Shown here in pieces: positions 1 to 7,627 of a stretch of 47,743 nucleotides of DNA (its first letter is position 1; every line of letters starts with the position of its first letter). The translations under genes were made by a program, and so were the position numbers. The stretch lies in NCBI GenBank assembly GCA_015064745.1, contig SVRR01000013.1, forward strand, positions 1 through 47,743, given 5' to 3'. The notes under the pieces are model-generated. The model did no database searches. It was not told the origin of the DNA and saw only the letters and a program-made list of their open reading frames with translations. Origin of the DNA: Oscillospiraceae bacterium. GTDB lineage: Bacteria > Bacillota > Clostridia > Oscillospirales > CAG-272.

Positions 1-310
1 TTTATCCATTCGCGAAGCGAATGGCATGGAATCCGCGTCAAAGACGCGGTATGGAATCACCCGTAGGGTGTATGGCATCCGCCAAGGGCGGCATCCCATC
101 CCGTACGGCGGCATATCATCAAAGGCGCACGCCTTAGTAAATCATCACGCGCGAAGCACGTGCATGAAATCACGAGCTTTGCCCCTGTATGGAATCCGTG
201 CTACGCACGGGATGGCATCCGCATGAAAATGCGGCATGGAATCCCCCGTAGGGTGTATGGCATCCGCCAAGGGCGGCATATCATTACGGCGCAACCGTGC
301 ATAAACCTTT
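1..310. repeat. Array of short hairpins with constant linkers (array 1)
   Basis: This gene-free stretch is a string of about a dozen small inverted repeats, each with a loop of about 3 nt, separated by an 8-9 nt word of the form ATGGAATC, ATGGCATC or ATATCATC. Clear stems are 6-13/17-24 (loop GAA), 33-39/43-49 (loop AAA), 58-62/66-70 (loop GTA) and 79-83/87-91 (loop AAG), with further copies to about 300. Stem sequences differ from unit to unit but pair internally, while the linker is nearly fixed. One block of about 32 nt (61-92) recurs at 245-276. Units in the middle are degenerate. The left end is cut by the window edge. No coding potential or known element name could be assigned. Confidence 0.8.
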
Positions 311-335
311 AGATACTTTTCTTTCTGCCTAAAAC

Positions 336-364
336 TTGTTTTTTTGGAAAAAATATGGTATAAT
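336..364 (+). promoter_or_regulatory. Promoter of the acyltransferase gene
   Basis: TTGTTT (336-341), 17-nt spacer, TATAAT (359-364). It lies 26 nt before the start codon and just downstream of the hairpin array. Confidence 0.65.
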
Positions 365-390
365 AACATAAATAGTAAAAAGGAGCCAAA

Positions 391-1650
391 ATGGACGTAA
401 ATTATAAAAATCAAAAGCGGTATAAGACCGCAAAATACCCGATCAGACAGCCGTGGTATCTCAAATGGCTCATTTGGATACTTTCGAAAATTATGCTTGC
501 GGGGAAAAAGCATAAGGTGGAAAAGATCGGCATGGAGGGTTTAAAGCCTCCGTATATGCTTCTTTCCAATCACATGGCGTTTATCGACTTTGAGCTGATC
601 GCCCTCGGCACGCGCCCTTATCGCGTCAATAACGTGATCAATATCGACGGCTATTACCGTCGCCCCTGGCTCTTAACTTGGATCGGCGGCATCTGTACCC
701 GCAAGTTTACCACCGATTTTCACTTGGTCAAATCCATCCGCAAAGTTTTAAAACGCGGCGATATCCTTTGTATGTACCCCGAAGCGCGCTATTCTCCCTG
801 CGGAATCACCTCTTATCTCCCCGATTCTTTGGGTAAACTCATTAAAATGAATAAAGTCCCCGTTGTCGTCGCCATTCACCACGGCAACTATCTGCACGCG
901 CCATGCTGGAATTTCCGTCAAAAGAGACGTGTGCCTCTTTACACCGAAATGAAGCTGCTTTTCACAGCAGAAGAAGCGGAAAATCTTTCGGTCGATGCGC
1001 TGAATGCACGACTCAAAGAAGCCTTCGTCTATGACGACTATAAATACCAAAAGGAAAACGGCATCCGCATTACCGAACCCTACCGCGCCGAGGGCATGCA
1101 CAAGATCCTCTATAAATGTCCCCACTGCATGACCGAGTCCAAGATGGCATCGAAGGGCGCGGAGCTTTATTGCGAAGCCTGCGGCAAGCGCTGGACGCTG
1201 AATGAGGACGGTACGCTCGCCGCCCAAGAGGGTGAGACCGAATTTTCCCACGTGCCCGATTGGTTCCGTTGGGAAAGGGAAGAGGTCAAAAAAGAAATCG
1301 AGCGTGGTGAATATTTCTTCTCCGATACGGTGGACGTCCACTCCATGCCAAGATGCTGGAATTTTGAAGCGCTTGGCACAGCCACCCTCACCCACGACGC
1401 AGAGCGCGGCTTCGTTCTTTCGGGACACTATCGCGGTCAAGACTATCGCATCGAGCGTGCTCCCTTGCAAACCAATTCCTTGCACGTCGAGTACGATTTT
1501 CCGCATATCAAGCCTTATGACTGCGTGGATATCTCTACCGAAAACGACTCCTTCTATTGCTTCCCCACGAAGCAGAACGTCGTCACAAAGCTTGCCTTTG
1601 CGACCGAGATCATCTACGAGCGCGCCTACGCGCGTGTGCGCAAACATTAA
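391..1650 (+). CDS. PlsC-like 1-acylglycerol-3-phosphate acyltransferase with zinc ribbon
   Basis: This 419-aa protein has a lysophospholipid acyltransferase domain in its N-terminal half. The NHMAFID segment (about residues 58-64) fits the catalytic NHx4D motif of PlsC/GlpAT-type enzymes, and YPEARYS (about residues 128-134) fits the downstream EGTRS-like block. Such enzymes acylate lysophosphatidic acid or similar acceptors at the membrane. The C-terminal half is unusual: CPHC and CEAC pairs about 20 residues apart (near residues 236-260) form a probable zinc ribbon, followed by about 150 residues I do not recognise. The ATG at 391 follows AAGGAG at 380-385. The gene is monocistronic, between its own promoter and a strong terminator. 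The acyltransferase fold is well supported; substrate is unknown. Confidence 0.85.
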   Translation: MDVNYKNQKRYKTAKYPIRQPWYLKWLIWILSKIMLAGKKHKVEKIGMEGLKPPYMLLSNHMAFIDFELIALGTRPYRVNNVINIDGYYRRPWLLTWIGGICTRKFTTDFHLVKSIRKVLKRGDILCMYPEARYSPCGITSYLPDSLGKLIKMNKVPVVVAIHHGNYLHAPCWNFRQKRRVPLYTEMKLLFTAEEAENLSVDALNARLKEAFVYDDYKYQKENGIRITEPYRAEGMHKILYKCPHCMTESKMASKGAELYCEACGKRWTLNEDGTLAAQEGETEFSHVPDWFRWEREEVKKEIERGEYFFSDTVDVHSMPRCWNFEALGTATLTHDAERGFVLSGHYRGQDYRIERAPLQTNSLHVEYDFPHIKPYDCVDISTENDSFYCFPTKQNVVTKLAFATEIIYERAYARVRKH

Positions 1651-1654
1651 ATCA

Positions 1655-1694
1655 TGAAAGCCCCCCTTTCCTTGAAAGGGGGGCTTTCATTTCA
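1655..1694 (+). terminator. Terminator of the acyltransferase gene, first hairpin of array 2
   Basis: Perfect 16-bp stem with a CTT loop (1655-1689), 4 nt after the stop. It runs straight into the ATTTCAA linker of the next hairpin array. Confidence 0.8.
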
Positions 1695-1798
1695 AGCGTG
1701 CCTGTAGGGCACGCATTTCAAGACGGCGAAGCCGTCATTTCAAGTGCTAAGCACATTGCATTTAAAAAAGTGCATACCTCGGAGTCCGAGGTATCCAC
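1689..1798. repeat. Hairpin array 2 (ATTTCAA linkers)
   Basis: Stems at 1696-1702/1708-1714, 1722-1727/1731-1736 (loop GAA) and 1744-1748/1750-1754 are separated by the exact heptamer ATTTCAA at 1689-1695, 1715-1721 and 1737-1743. A longer palindrome at 1770-1798 shares its stem core ATACCTCG with the terminator at 5115-5147. From 1800 to 2101 I see no gene; a short perfect stem GACAGC/GCTGTC sits at about 2058-2073. Confidence 0.75.
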
Positions 1799-2101
1799 TA
1801 TCCCTTATTCGCCAAATTAATTTGTAAACATTGGAAAGAAACGGTTGCTTTTTTATGGAAAGTGTGATATCATGAGTCTGCCAAACAATTTGTATATACA
1901 CAAACCGTTGCGCTCCCTAAAAGGGGAGGGCTTGTTTTGTGTGTCGTATTTGCGGTTGAATTTGATAAAAATGCAAGTTCCATGCGAATACGGCAGTTAC
2001 ATACTTGACCGGTTTGTGCAAATTGTTTGGCGACAATCGGGGTTTGCGTTTTTTGTTTGACAGCTCCGGCTGTCGCACTTTTTGACTTTAGGAGAAAGAA
2101 A

Positions 2102-4177
2102 ATGAAGAAAGCGTTTTTAATCCTCTCGCTCATTCTCATCCTCGTTGTTGCCTTCGCTGCATGCGACGGGGGCGAGACCCCGAACGGTCCCAACGACCTC
2201 GAGCACACCCACGCATATGGCGAGTGGGAGACGACAAAGGAAGCCTCGTGCCTAGAGGAGGGCATGCGGATCAGACGCTGCGCTTGCCTGGAGCAAGAGA
2301 GTGAGACCATCCCCGCCACCGGTCACGCTTTTGGTGAGTGGACTACCACACAAGAACTCACTTGCACCGCGGACGGCACCAAAGAGCGCATCTGTTCTTG
2401 CGGTGAAAAGGAAAGCGAAACAATCCCGTCTGTTGGGCACACCTTCGGTGAATGGAAAACGACCAAAGAGGTTACGTGTTTGGTAGATGGAACCAAAGAA
2501 CGTGTTTGCTTCTGTGGCGAAAACGAGACCGAGACCATCACGGCTGCTGGCGCTCATTCTTTCAGTGAGTGGGCTGTTATTCAGGACCCCACCTGCACGG
2601 TGAAAGGCTTAAAGCTGAGAGCCTGCGTCTGCGGTGAAAAGGAGACAGAAACCGTCGCAGCTATCGGGCACACCTTCGGCGAATGGAAAACGACCAAAGA
2701 GGTTACATGTTTGGTAGATGGAACCAAAGAACGTGTTTGCTTCTGTGGCGAAAGCGAAACGGAAGCTATCCTGGCTGTTGGTCACCACACTTTTGCCGAG
2801 TGGTCTATTGCAAAGGATCCCTCATGCACGGTTGACGGCGTTAAAATAAGAGTTTGTTCTTGTGGCGCAAATGAAACCGAGCTCATTCCCGCACCGGGGC
2901 ACATTTTTGGCGAGTGGGTCGTGACGCAAGAACCCACCGACACGGTGAGCGGCGTGAAGGAAAGATCTTGCGCCTGCGGTGAAAAGGAAACGGGAAATCT
3001 TGCACCGCTCGGCTGCACCTTTGGTGAGTGGGTCGTTGTGCGCGAGCCTAGCTGCACCCTTGAAGGCTTAAAGGAACGGCTTTGCGCCTGCGGCGAAAAG
3101 GAGACCGAGACCGTCTCCAAGCTCAACCATACCTTTGATCAGTGGGTGGTCATTCAAGAACCCGCCTGCATGGTTTACGGCTTAAAGCAGAGAGCTTGCG
3201 TTTGTGGTGAAAAGAACTATGACGCCATTGAGACAATCCCCGCTCCGGGACACTCCTACGGTGCATGGATTGTCGACACTGCTGCGACTTGCGTAGAAAC
3301 GGGTACGCGCCACCATATTTGCACCGAGTGCGGTAATACCGAAAACGATACTATTCCTGTAAATGCTTTGGCTCACAATTACGCCACCGCGTGGACGACC
3401 GACAATACCCACCATTGGCGAAAGTGTCAAAACAGTGGGTGTACCTCGGTGACAGGTAAAACCGGTCATGCTTTCGGCGAATGGGTCGTGGACACTGCTG
3501 CGACCTGTATGAGAACGGGTACGCGTCATCATGTTTGCGCTATTTGTCAAAAGTCGGTGAGTGAAACCTACAGCGACCCCAATGCTCACAATTACGCCAC
3601 CGCGTGGACGAGCGATAATACCAACCATTGGCGCAAGTGCCAAAATATTGGTTGTTCCTCAGTGACAGGTAAAACCGGTCATACTTTCGGTGAATGGGTT
3701 GTTGACGCCACCGCAACTTGTATGAAAACGGGCACGCGTCATCATGTTTGTGCTATTTGTCAAAAATCGCTGAGTGAAACCTACAGCGACCCCAATGCTC
3801 ACAATTATGCCACTACCTGGACGTCTGATAATGCTCACCATTGGCACAAGTGCCAAAACAGTGGCTGCACCTCGGTGTCGGAAAAGACCACGCATGCCTT
3901 TGGTGAATGGATCGTAGACAAGGCTGCGACCTGTGTCTCGACCGGTACCCGTCACCATGCTTGCACGGTATGTAATAAGTCTCTCAGTGAAACTATACCC
4001 GTAAACCCTCTGCCCATAATTATGCCACCGCTTGGATGGCGGATGCAACCCACCATTGGCACAAGTGCCAAAACAGTGGTTGCACCTCAGTGTCGGATAA
4101 GGAGGCGCATATCGGCACGACTTGTTCCGCCTGCTCCTATGTTTCCGCTTTGGGTAACAGCACCTACATTCGTGTAG
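2102..4177 (+). CDS. Cys-rich repeat lipoprotein, N-terminal reading frame (frameshifted)
   Basis: The start ATG at 2102 follows AGGAGAAAG and opens a lipoprotein signal: MKKAF, a hydrophobic stretch, then lipobox FAAC (Cys at about residue 21), so surface anchoring is expected. The mature part has about 13 repeats of roughly 38 residues (pattern H-x-F-G-E-W ... T-C-x3-G-x-K-x-R-x-C-x-C-G-E ... E-T-x-I) and then alternating units of the type HNYATAW ... HHWxKCQNxGC. The Cys pairs and His residues could make disulfides or bind metal; function is unknown. Two units (about 2444-2520 and 2677-2752) are almost identical at DNA level, suggesting recent duplication. Near 4012-4015 (CTCTGCCCAT) one base is missing relative to sister repeats, so this frame runs into unrelated sequence and stops at 4177; the real C-terminus continues in the next frame. 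Confidence 0.8.
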   Translation: MKKAFLILSLILILVVAFAACDGGETPNGPNDLEHTHAYGEWETTKEASCLEEGMRIRRCACLEQESETIPATGHAFGEWTTTQELTCTADGTKERICSCGEKESETIPSVGHTFGEWKTTKEVTCLVDGTKERVCFCGENETETITAAGAHSFSEWAVIQDPTCTVKGLKLRACVCGEKETETVAAIGHTFGEWKTTKEVTCLVDGTKERVCFCGESETEAILAVGHHTFAEWSIAKDPSCTVDGVKIRVCSCGANETELIPAPGHIFGEWVVTQEPTDTVSGVKERSCACGEKETGNLAPLGCTFGEWVVVREPSCTLEGLKERLCACGEKETETVSKLNHTFDQWVVIQEPACMVYGLKQRACVCGEKNYDAIETIPAPGHSYGAWIVDTAATCVETGTRHHICTECGNTENDTIPVNALAHNYATAWTTDNTHHWRKCQNSGCTSVTGKTGHAFGEWVVDTAATCMRTGTRHHVCAICQKSVSETYSDPNAHNYATAWTSDNTNHWRKCQNIGCSSVTGKTGHTFGEWVVDATATCMKTGTRHHVCAICQKSLSETYSDPNAHNYATTWTSDNAHHWHKCQNSGCTSVSEKTTHAFGEWIVDKAATCVSTGTRHHACTVCNKSLSETIPVNPLPIIMPPLGWRMQPTIGTSAKTVVAPQCRIRRRISARLVPPAPMFPLWVTAPTFV

Positions 4178-4965
4178 ACGCTGAAGGAAAGAAGGACGCA
4201 AACGGCTCTTGTATCCTTTTTGGTGAATACCCGCAAACACTCAAGGTGGAAGGCGTCACAGTCGGCACAACCACCGACAGCCGTGGATACTATCTCGGTT
4301 CGGACGGCTTCTACTATGCCAAGGTGACAGCAGACCCACGCCTCAGCAATTTCACATTTCAATCGGGCGCAAGCGTAACGAAAGGCAATGTCTACTATTT
4401 TAAGGTAGAGCCTATCCGTTGGCGCATTCTTTCCGAGAGTGGCGACACTGTCCTCATTCTCTGCGATAGCATCATCGCAAATAAGCGATTTGACGATGGT
4501 AAAAATAATTACAGGGACAGCGAGATCCGCACCTGGCTCAATGACGATTTCTATAACACCGTCTTTAACGGACTACAAAAAGATCTAATCAACACGGTGT
4601 TGGTAGACAACAGCATCGCCTCTACGGGCTATTCTCCGAATGCCTATGCCTGTGAGGACACGAATGACAAGATCTTCCTCTTAAGTTACAAGGAAGCGAC
4701 CGACCCAGACTATGGCTTTGCATCTTCAAACTCAACTCAAAACACAGCGCGGCGTATGATTGTCAGCGATTATGCCCGTGCCACAGGTGCGTTGATGGAT
4801 ACGAGTAGCTACTACGGCAACGGGTTTTGGTGGCTTCGCTCGCCGGGCTATGAAGATGATCACCAAACGCGCTATGTGTACTACGACGGTCGCATCGCTT
4901 ACGACACCTATGTTTACTTCGGTAGTCACGGCGTCGTCCCGGCTTTGCAAATTCGCCTCCGTTAA
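4036..4965 (+). CDS. C-terminal part of the repeat lipoprotein, DUF6273-like domain
   Basis: This frame continues the lipoprotein after the frameshift at about 4012. It begins with the fourth HHWHKCQNSGC unit and a CSAC pair, then has about 270 residues of a DUF6273-like domain: ILFGEYPQ, EPIRWRIL, SEIRTWLNDDFYN, and near the end GFWWLRSPG followed by a GVVPALQIRL closing strand. Domains of this kind occur at the C-terminus of secreted clostridial proteins and have no established activity as far as I know. The frame has no signal peptide and no ribosome binding site at 4036, so it is not an independent gene. If the missing base is a sequencing error, the intact product would span 2102-4965, about 954 aa. 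Confidence 0.75.
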   Translation: MADATHHWHKCQNSGCTSVSDKEAHIGTTCSACSYVSALGNSTYIRVDAEGKKDANGSCILFGEYPQTLKVEGVTVGTTTDSRGYYLGSDGFYYAKVTADPRLSNFTFQSGASVTKGNVYYFKVEPIRWRILSESGDTVLILCDSIIANKRFDDGKNNYRDSEIRTWLNDDFYNTVFNGLQKDLINTVLVDNSIASTGYSPNAYACEDTNDKIFLLSYKEATDPDYGFASSNSTQNTARRMIVSDYARATGALMDTSSYYGNGFWWLRSPGYEDDHQTRYVYYDGRIAYDTYVYFGSHGVVPALQIRLR

Positions 4966-4969
4966 TCGG

Positions 4970-4990
4970 GTCGGACGCTGTGCGTCCGAC
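4970..4990. repeat. Isolated 9-bp hairpin after the lipoprotein gene
   Basis: Perfect stem GTCGGACGC/GCGTCCGAC with a 3-nt TGT loop, the same geometry as the hairpin arrays but single. No T-run follows, so it is not a typical terminator. Confidence 0.6.
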
Positions 4991-5082
4991 GGCAAATTTG
5001 TTGCTCTTCCCAAATCCCTCCGCCCACGCGCGAATGGCGCTTTGCGCCGCGCAAGGGCGGAGCAAAACACCTAAACATTTTA

Positions 5083-5110
5083 AGCCCCGGGGCGTTCCGG
5101 GGCTCTTTTA
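5083..5110 (+). terminator. Terminator of the repeat lipoprotein gene
   Basis: Stem AGCCCCGG/CCGGGGCT (5083-5090/5097-5104) followed by CTTTTA. Confidence 0.75.
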
Positions 5111-5114
5111 TATA

Positions 5115-5147
5115 AAAAGCATACCTCGGACTGCGAGGTATGCTTTT
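5115..5147. terminator. Bidirectional terminator between convergent genes
   Basis: A 14-bp stem with a 5-nt loop, A-rich on the left and T-rich on the right. It serves the lipoprotein gene and the convergent hydrolase gene, and shares its core with the palindrome at 1770-1798. Confidence 0.75.
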
Positions 5148-5165
5148 ATAAATTTTATGCGGCGG

Positions 5166-6119
5166 TCATCTCATCCCATTTTCTTCAATAAACGCATTCA
5201 GCATTTTGAGATAGTTTTCCTTGTCCACCGAGAAGGCGATCCCGTGATCGGCACCTTTAACGGTGATGAGCCGTTTCTTTTCCGACGCGCACGCATCAAA
5301 CAGCCGTACGCTCATCTCCGAGGGCACGAAGCCGTCTGCTTCACCGTGGTAGAAGATGATGGGCAGGGTTGCACGCTTGACCGCCTCGATCGGCTCGGCG
5401 TCGTTCGGGTCAAAGCCGCCGTAAAGGCGCGCGCCAAGCCGCACAAAGGGATAAAACACAGAGGCGGGAAGTCCCATATCGCGAATGACTTTTCGGATGA
5501 TCTCCTTCGCCGAGGAATACGGACAGTCGGCAAGCACCCCCTTCACCTGTGGAGGAAGCTTCTCGCCCGATGCCATAAGGACGGTTGCCGCACCCATGGA
5601 AATGCCCGTCAGATAAAGCCGCACATCCTCTCCGAAATAGGAAATGGCATGCTCAATCCACGAAAGACAGTCGCGCTTTTCCTTCACACCGAAGGTAATG
5701 ACGTGTCCGTCGCTTCTTCCGCTTCCTCTGTGGTCGATGATCAGCGCGTTTCTACCGACGGCAAAGGCGCGGAATACGGCGCCGCTGAGATCTCTGTCAG
5801 AGTCTCCGCGATACCCATGAAACTGAATCTCAATAGGCAGCCCCTTTTCCTTCTCATAGTATCTGCCGCGAAGCGTCAGCCCGTCATAGGAGCGGATCTC
5901 CATTTCGGTATAGGGGGTCTCGCGTGCCGATTTGATCCACGCCGTCATTTCGTCACGGAAGGGAAGATACGCTTTCCCCGGCGGAATGCGATATTCGGCA
6001 AGCACCTTTGGGTCTCTTGCCTTGGAATAAAAGGTCAAGCGAAAACAAATAAAGGCGGTGAGCAAAACAAGAAGCAATATGCCCACCGACGCGCCAAGTA
6101 TGATATAAAGCGCTGTCAT
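5166..6119 (-). CDS. Membrane-anchored alpha/beta hydrolase
   Basis: A 317-aa protein with one N-terminal membrane helix (about residues 4-26) and a serine hydrolase domain of the S33/dienelactone-hydrolase-like kind. The nucleophile elbow is GISMG (Ser about 174), the acid is probably Asp in GEADGFV, and the catalytic His is in GADHGIA near the C-terminus. HGYRG and DHRGSGRS are the usual oxyanion-side loops. A lipid or peptide ester substrate is possible; the sequence does not say which. The gene is monocistronic. An AGGAGG sequence lies 6 nt before the ATG and a promoter is visible upstream. Confidence 0.85.
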   Translation of the reverse strand: MTALYIILGASVGILLLVLLTAFICFRLTFYSKARDPKVLAEYRIPPGKAYLPFRDEMTAWIKSARETPYTEMEIRSYDGLTLRGRYYEKEKGLPIEIQFHGYRGDSDRDLSGAVFRAFAVGRNALIIDHRGSGRSDGHVITFGVKEKRDCLSWIEHAISYFGEDVRLYLTGISMGAATVLMASGEKLPPQVKGVLADCPYSSAKEIIRKVIRDMGLPASVFYPFVRLGARLYGGFDPNDAEPIEAVKRATLPIIFYHGEADGFVPSEMSVRLFDACASEKKRLITVKGADHGIAFSVDKENYLKMLNAFIEENGMR

Positions 6120-6149
6120 AAGAGCCTCCTAACTGAGTTTACACTCTAT

Positions 6150-6177
6150 ATTATAGCTCTTCCCAAAAAAATGTCAA
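6150..6177 (-). promoter_or_regulatory. Promoter of the alpha/beta hydrolase gene
   Basis: On the minus strand TTGACA (6172-6177), 16-nt spacer, TATAAT (6150-6155). Confidence 0.75.
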
Positions 6178-6195
6178 GAATTTTTGAAAATTCCC

Positions 6196-6224
6196 TTGAC
6201 AAAATGATATCAATATGATATCAT
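6196..6224 (+). promoter_or_regulatory. Promoter with tandem palindromic operator, SPFH-RHH operon
   Basis: TTGACA (6196-6201), 17-nt spacer, TATCAT (6219-6224). The spacer and -10 hold two copies of ATGATATCA (6204-6212 and 6215-6223), each containing the 8-bp palindrome TGATATCA, with centres 11 bp apart. That spacing is one helical turn and suits a ribbon-helix-helix repressor; the operon's second gene encodes such a protein. Autoregulation is inference. Confidence 0.65.
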
Positions 6225-6287
6225 AAAGATGTAAGAGCCGTGAGGCTCATACATAACAGTGTCAAAATGAAAACGGAGGAATTTATT

Positions 6288-7301
6288 GTGAAAGAAATTG
6301 TACTGCAAAACAAAAAACACGGCATGCTCGTTTTGATAGGGACTATCCTTTTGCTGCTCGTGGCGGTAGCAGGTGCCATCTATGGCGGCATCGTGATAGG
6401 TGAGAACGGAGAAGGTGATCCTACCATATTCATCATCAGTATGCTCGTTCTTTGCCTTGGTTGGATCCCGCTGCTCGGATTGCGCGTTTTAAAGCCCCAA
6501 GAAGCACTCGTGTTGACCTTATTCGGTAAGTACATCGGTACCATCAAGGGCGACGGCTTTTTTGCTGTTAATCCCTTCTGCGCAAGCGTCAACCCTGCGG
6601 CAACCACCGAGCTCAATCAAAGCGGCGATGTGAAAAAGGCACCTGCCCTTGCGACTGTTGCCGGTGCGAAGGTAGCGCCTACTGTTGACAAAAGGCTGTC
6701 TCTTAAAATTATGACCCTCAACAACAACCGTCAGAAGATCAATGACTGTCTCGGCAATCCCGTTGAGATCGGTATTGCGGTGACGTGGCGTATCGTCGAT
6801 ACCGCAAAGGCTGTGTTTAACGTTGACAACTACAAGGAATATCTTTCCTTGCAGTGTGATACCGCGCTCCGTAACATCGTTCGCATTTACCCCTACGACG
6901 TTGCTCCCGGTGTAGATACCACGGGTGACGGTATGGCAGACGACGGAAGCTTGCGCGGCTCCAGCGAAATCGTTGCCGCCCGCATCCGTGACGAGATCGG
7001 TGAGCGCGTGGCAGAGGCAGGCATTGAGGTCATCGAGGCACGCATTACCTATCTTGCTTATGCGACCGAGATCGCGGCAGTTATGCTGCAAAGACAGCAG
7101 GCATCCGCCATCATCGACGCGCGCAAGATGATCGTTGACGGTGCCGTCGGGATGGTCGAAATGGCTTTAGAGCGCCTTGCCGAAAACGGCACGGTGCAGC
7201 TTGACGAGGAGCGAAAAGCGGCAATGGTTTCAAACCTTCTCGTCGTGCTTTGCGGCAACCGCGACGCACAGCCCGTCGTTAATTCCGGAAGTCTGTATTA
7301 A
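6288..7301 (+). CDS. SPFH (band 7/stomatin-like) domain membrane protein
   Basis: A 337-aa protein with two N-terminal membrane helices (about residues 9-32 and 40-60) followed by an SPFH domain ([24 protein letters not shown] and onward; about residues 65-270) and a helical tail with the [20 protein letters not shown] segment typical of the family. SPFH proteins oligomerise at membranes and organise microdomains or other membrane complexes. The GTG at 6288 is preferred over the ATG at 6267 because GGAGGA (6275-6280) lies 7 nt before it. The stop is 1 nt from the next gene. The member here belongs to the group commonly found beside a small Arc-like protein. Confidence 0.87.
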   Translation: MKEIVLQNKKHGMLVLIGTILLLLVAVAGAIYGGIVIGENGEGDPTIFIISMLVLCLGWIPLLGLRVLKPQEALVLTLFGKYIGTIKGDGFFAVNPFCASVNPAATTELNQSGDVKKAPALATVAGAKVAPTVDKRLSLKIMTLNNNRQKINDCLGNPVEIGIAVTWRIVDTAKAVFNVDNYKEYLSLQCDTALRNIVRIYPYDVAPGVDTTGDGMADDGSLRGSSEIVAARIRDEIGERVAEAGIEVIEARITYLAYATEIAAVMLQRQQASAIIDARKMIVDGAVGMVEMALERLAENGTVQLDEERKAAMVSNLLVVLCGNRDAQPVVNSGSLY

Positions 7302-7302
7302 G

Positions 7303-7506
7303 ATGAACGAGCAGGGTAAAAAGCAAGTCCCTCTTCGCCTATCTCCCGCGCTTTACGCCGCTATTGCCGCATGGGCGGAGGACGACTTTCGTTCCATCAA
7401 CGGGCAGATAGAATATCTTCTCACCGAGTGCGTCCGCCAACGCAAGAAAAACGGAAAATACGTTTCGGATGAGATGGACGTTCCGCCGGAACTTGATATA
7501 GAATAA
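7303..7506 (+). CDS. Small Arc-like ribbon-helix-helix protein
   Basis: A 67-aa protein. [15 protein letters not shown] gives the beta strand and first helix, and [18 protein letters not shown] gives the second helix of an RHH (Arc/MetJ) fold, which normally dimerises and binds tandem palindromic sites in the major groove. An acidic tail follows (residues about 55-67). The ATG lies 1 nt after the SPFH stop with only a weak SD (CCGGAAG), so translational coupling is likely. The tandem TGATATCA sites in the operon promoter make it a candidate autoregulator. Alternatively it could act as a small partner of the SPFH protein rather than a DNA-binding protein. Confidence 0.8.
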   Translation: MNEQGKKQVPLRLSPALYAAIAAWAEDDFRSINGQIEYLLTECVRQRKKNGKYVSDEMDVPPELDIE

Positions 7507-7511
7507 TGTTT

Positions 7512-7543
7512 AAGGCAGAGTTCCTTGGGACTCTGCCTTGTTA
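7512..7543 (+). terminator. Terminator of the SPFH-RHH operon
   Basis: Stem AAGGCAGAGT/ACTCTGCCTT (7512-7521/7530-7539) followed by GTTAT; the T-run is weak. Confidence 0.7.
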
Positions 7544-7564
7544 TGTGAACTTTTTTCTATACTC

Positions 7565-7593
7565 TTGCAAAAAAACAATGTCTGTGTTATACT
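7565..7593 (+). promoter_or_regulatory. Promoter of the Cys-rich membrane protein gene
   Basis: TTGCAA (7565-7570), 17-nt spacer, TATACT (7588-7593). Confidence 0.55.
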
Positions 7594-7627
7594 ATATCAA
7601 ACACAGAGAAGAGAAAGGAGCGCGTTT

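Noticed and set aside
1-310. CRISPR array
   Set aside because: The constant parts are only 6-9 nt, and the variable parts are self-complementary stems rather than unique spacers; no cas genes.
1845-2060. 71-aa ORF before the lipoprotein gene
   Set aside because: No SD, no family match, and the region looks like leader sequence.
4980-6218. Plus-strand ORF of 412 aa
   Set aside because: Antisense to the alpha/beta hydrolase, whose catalytic motifs are on the minus strand.
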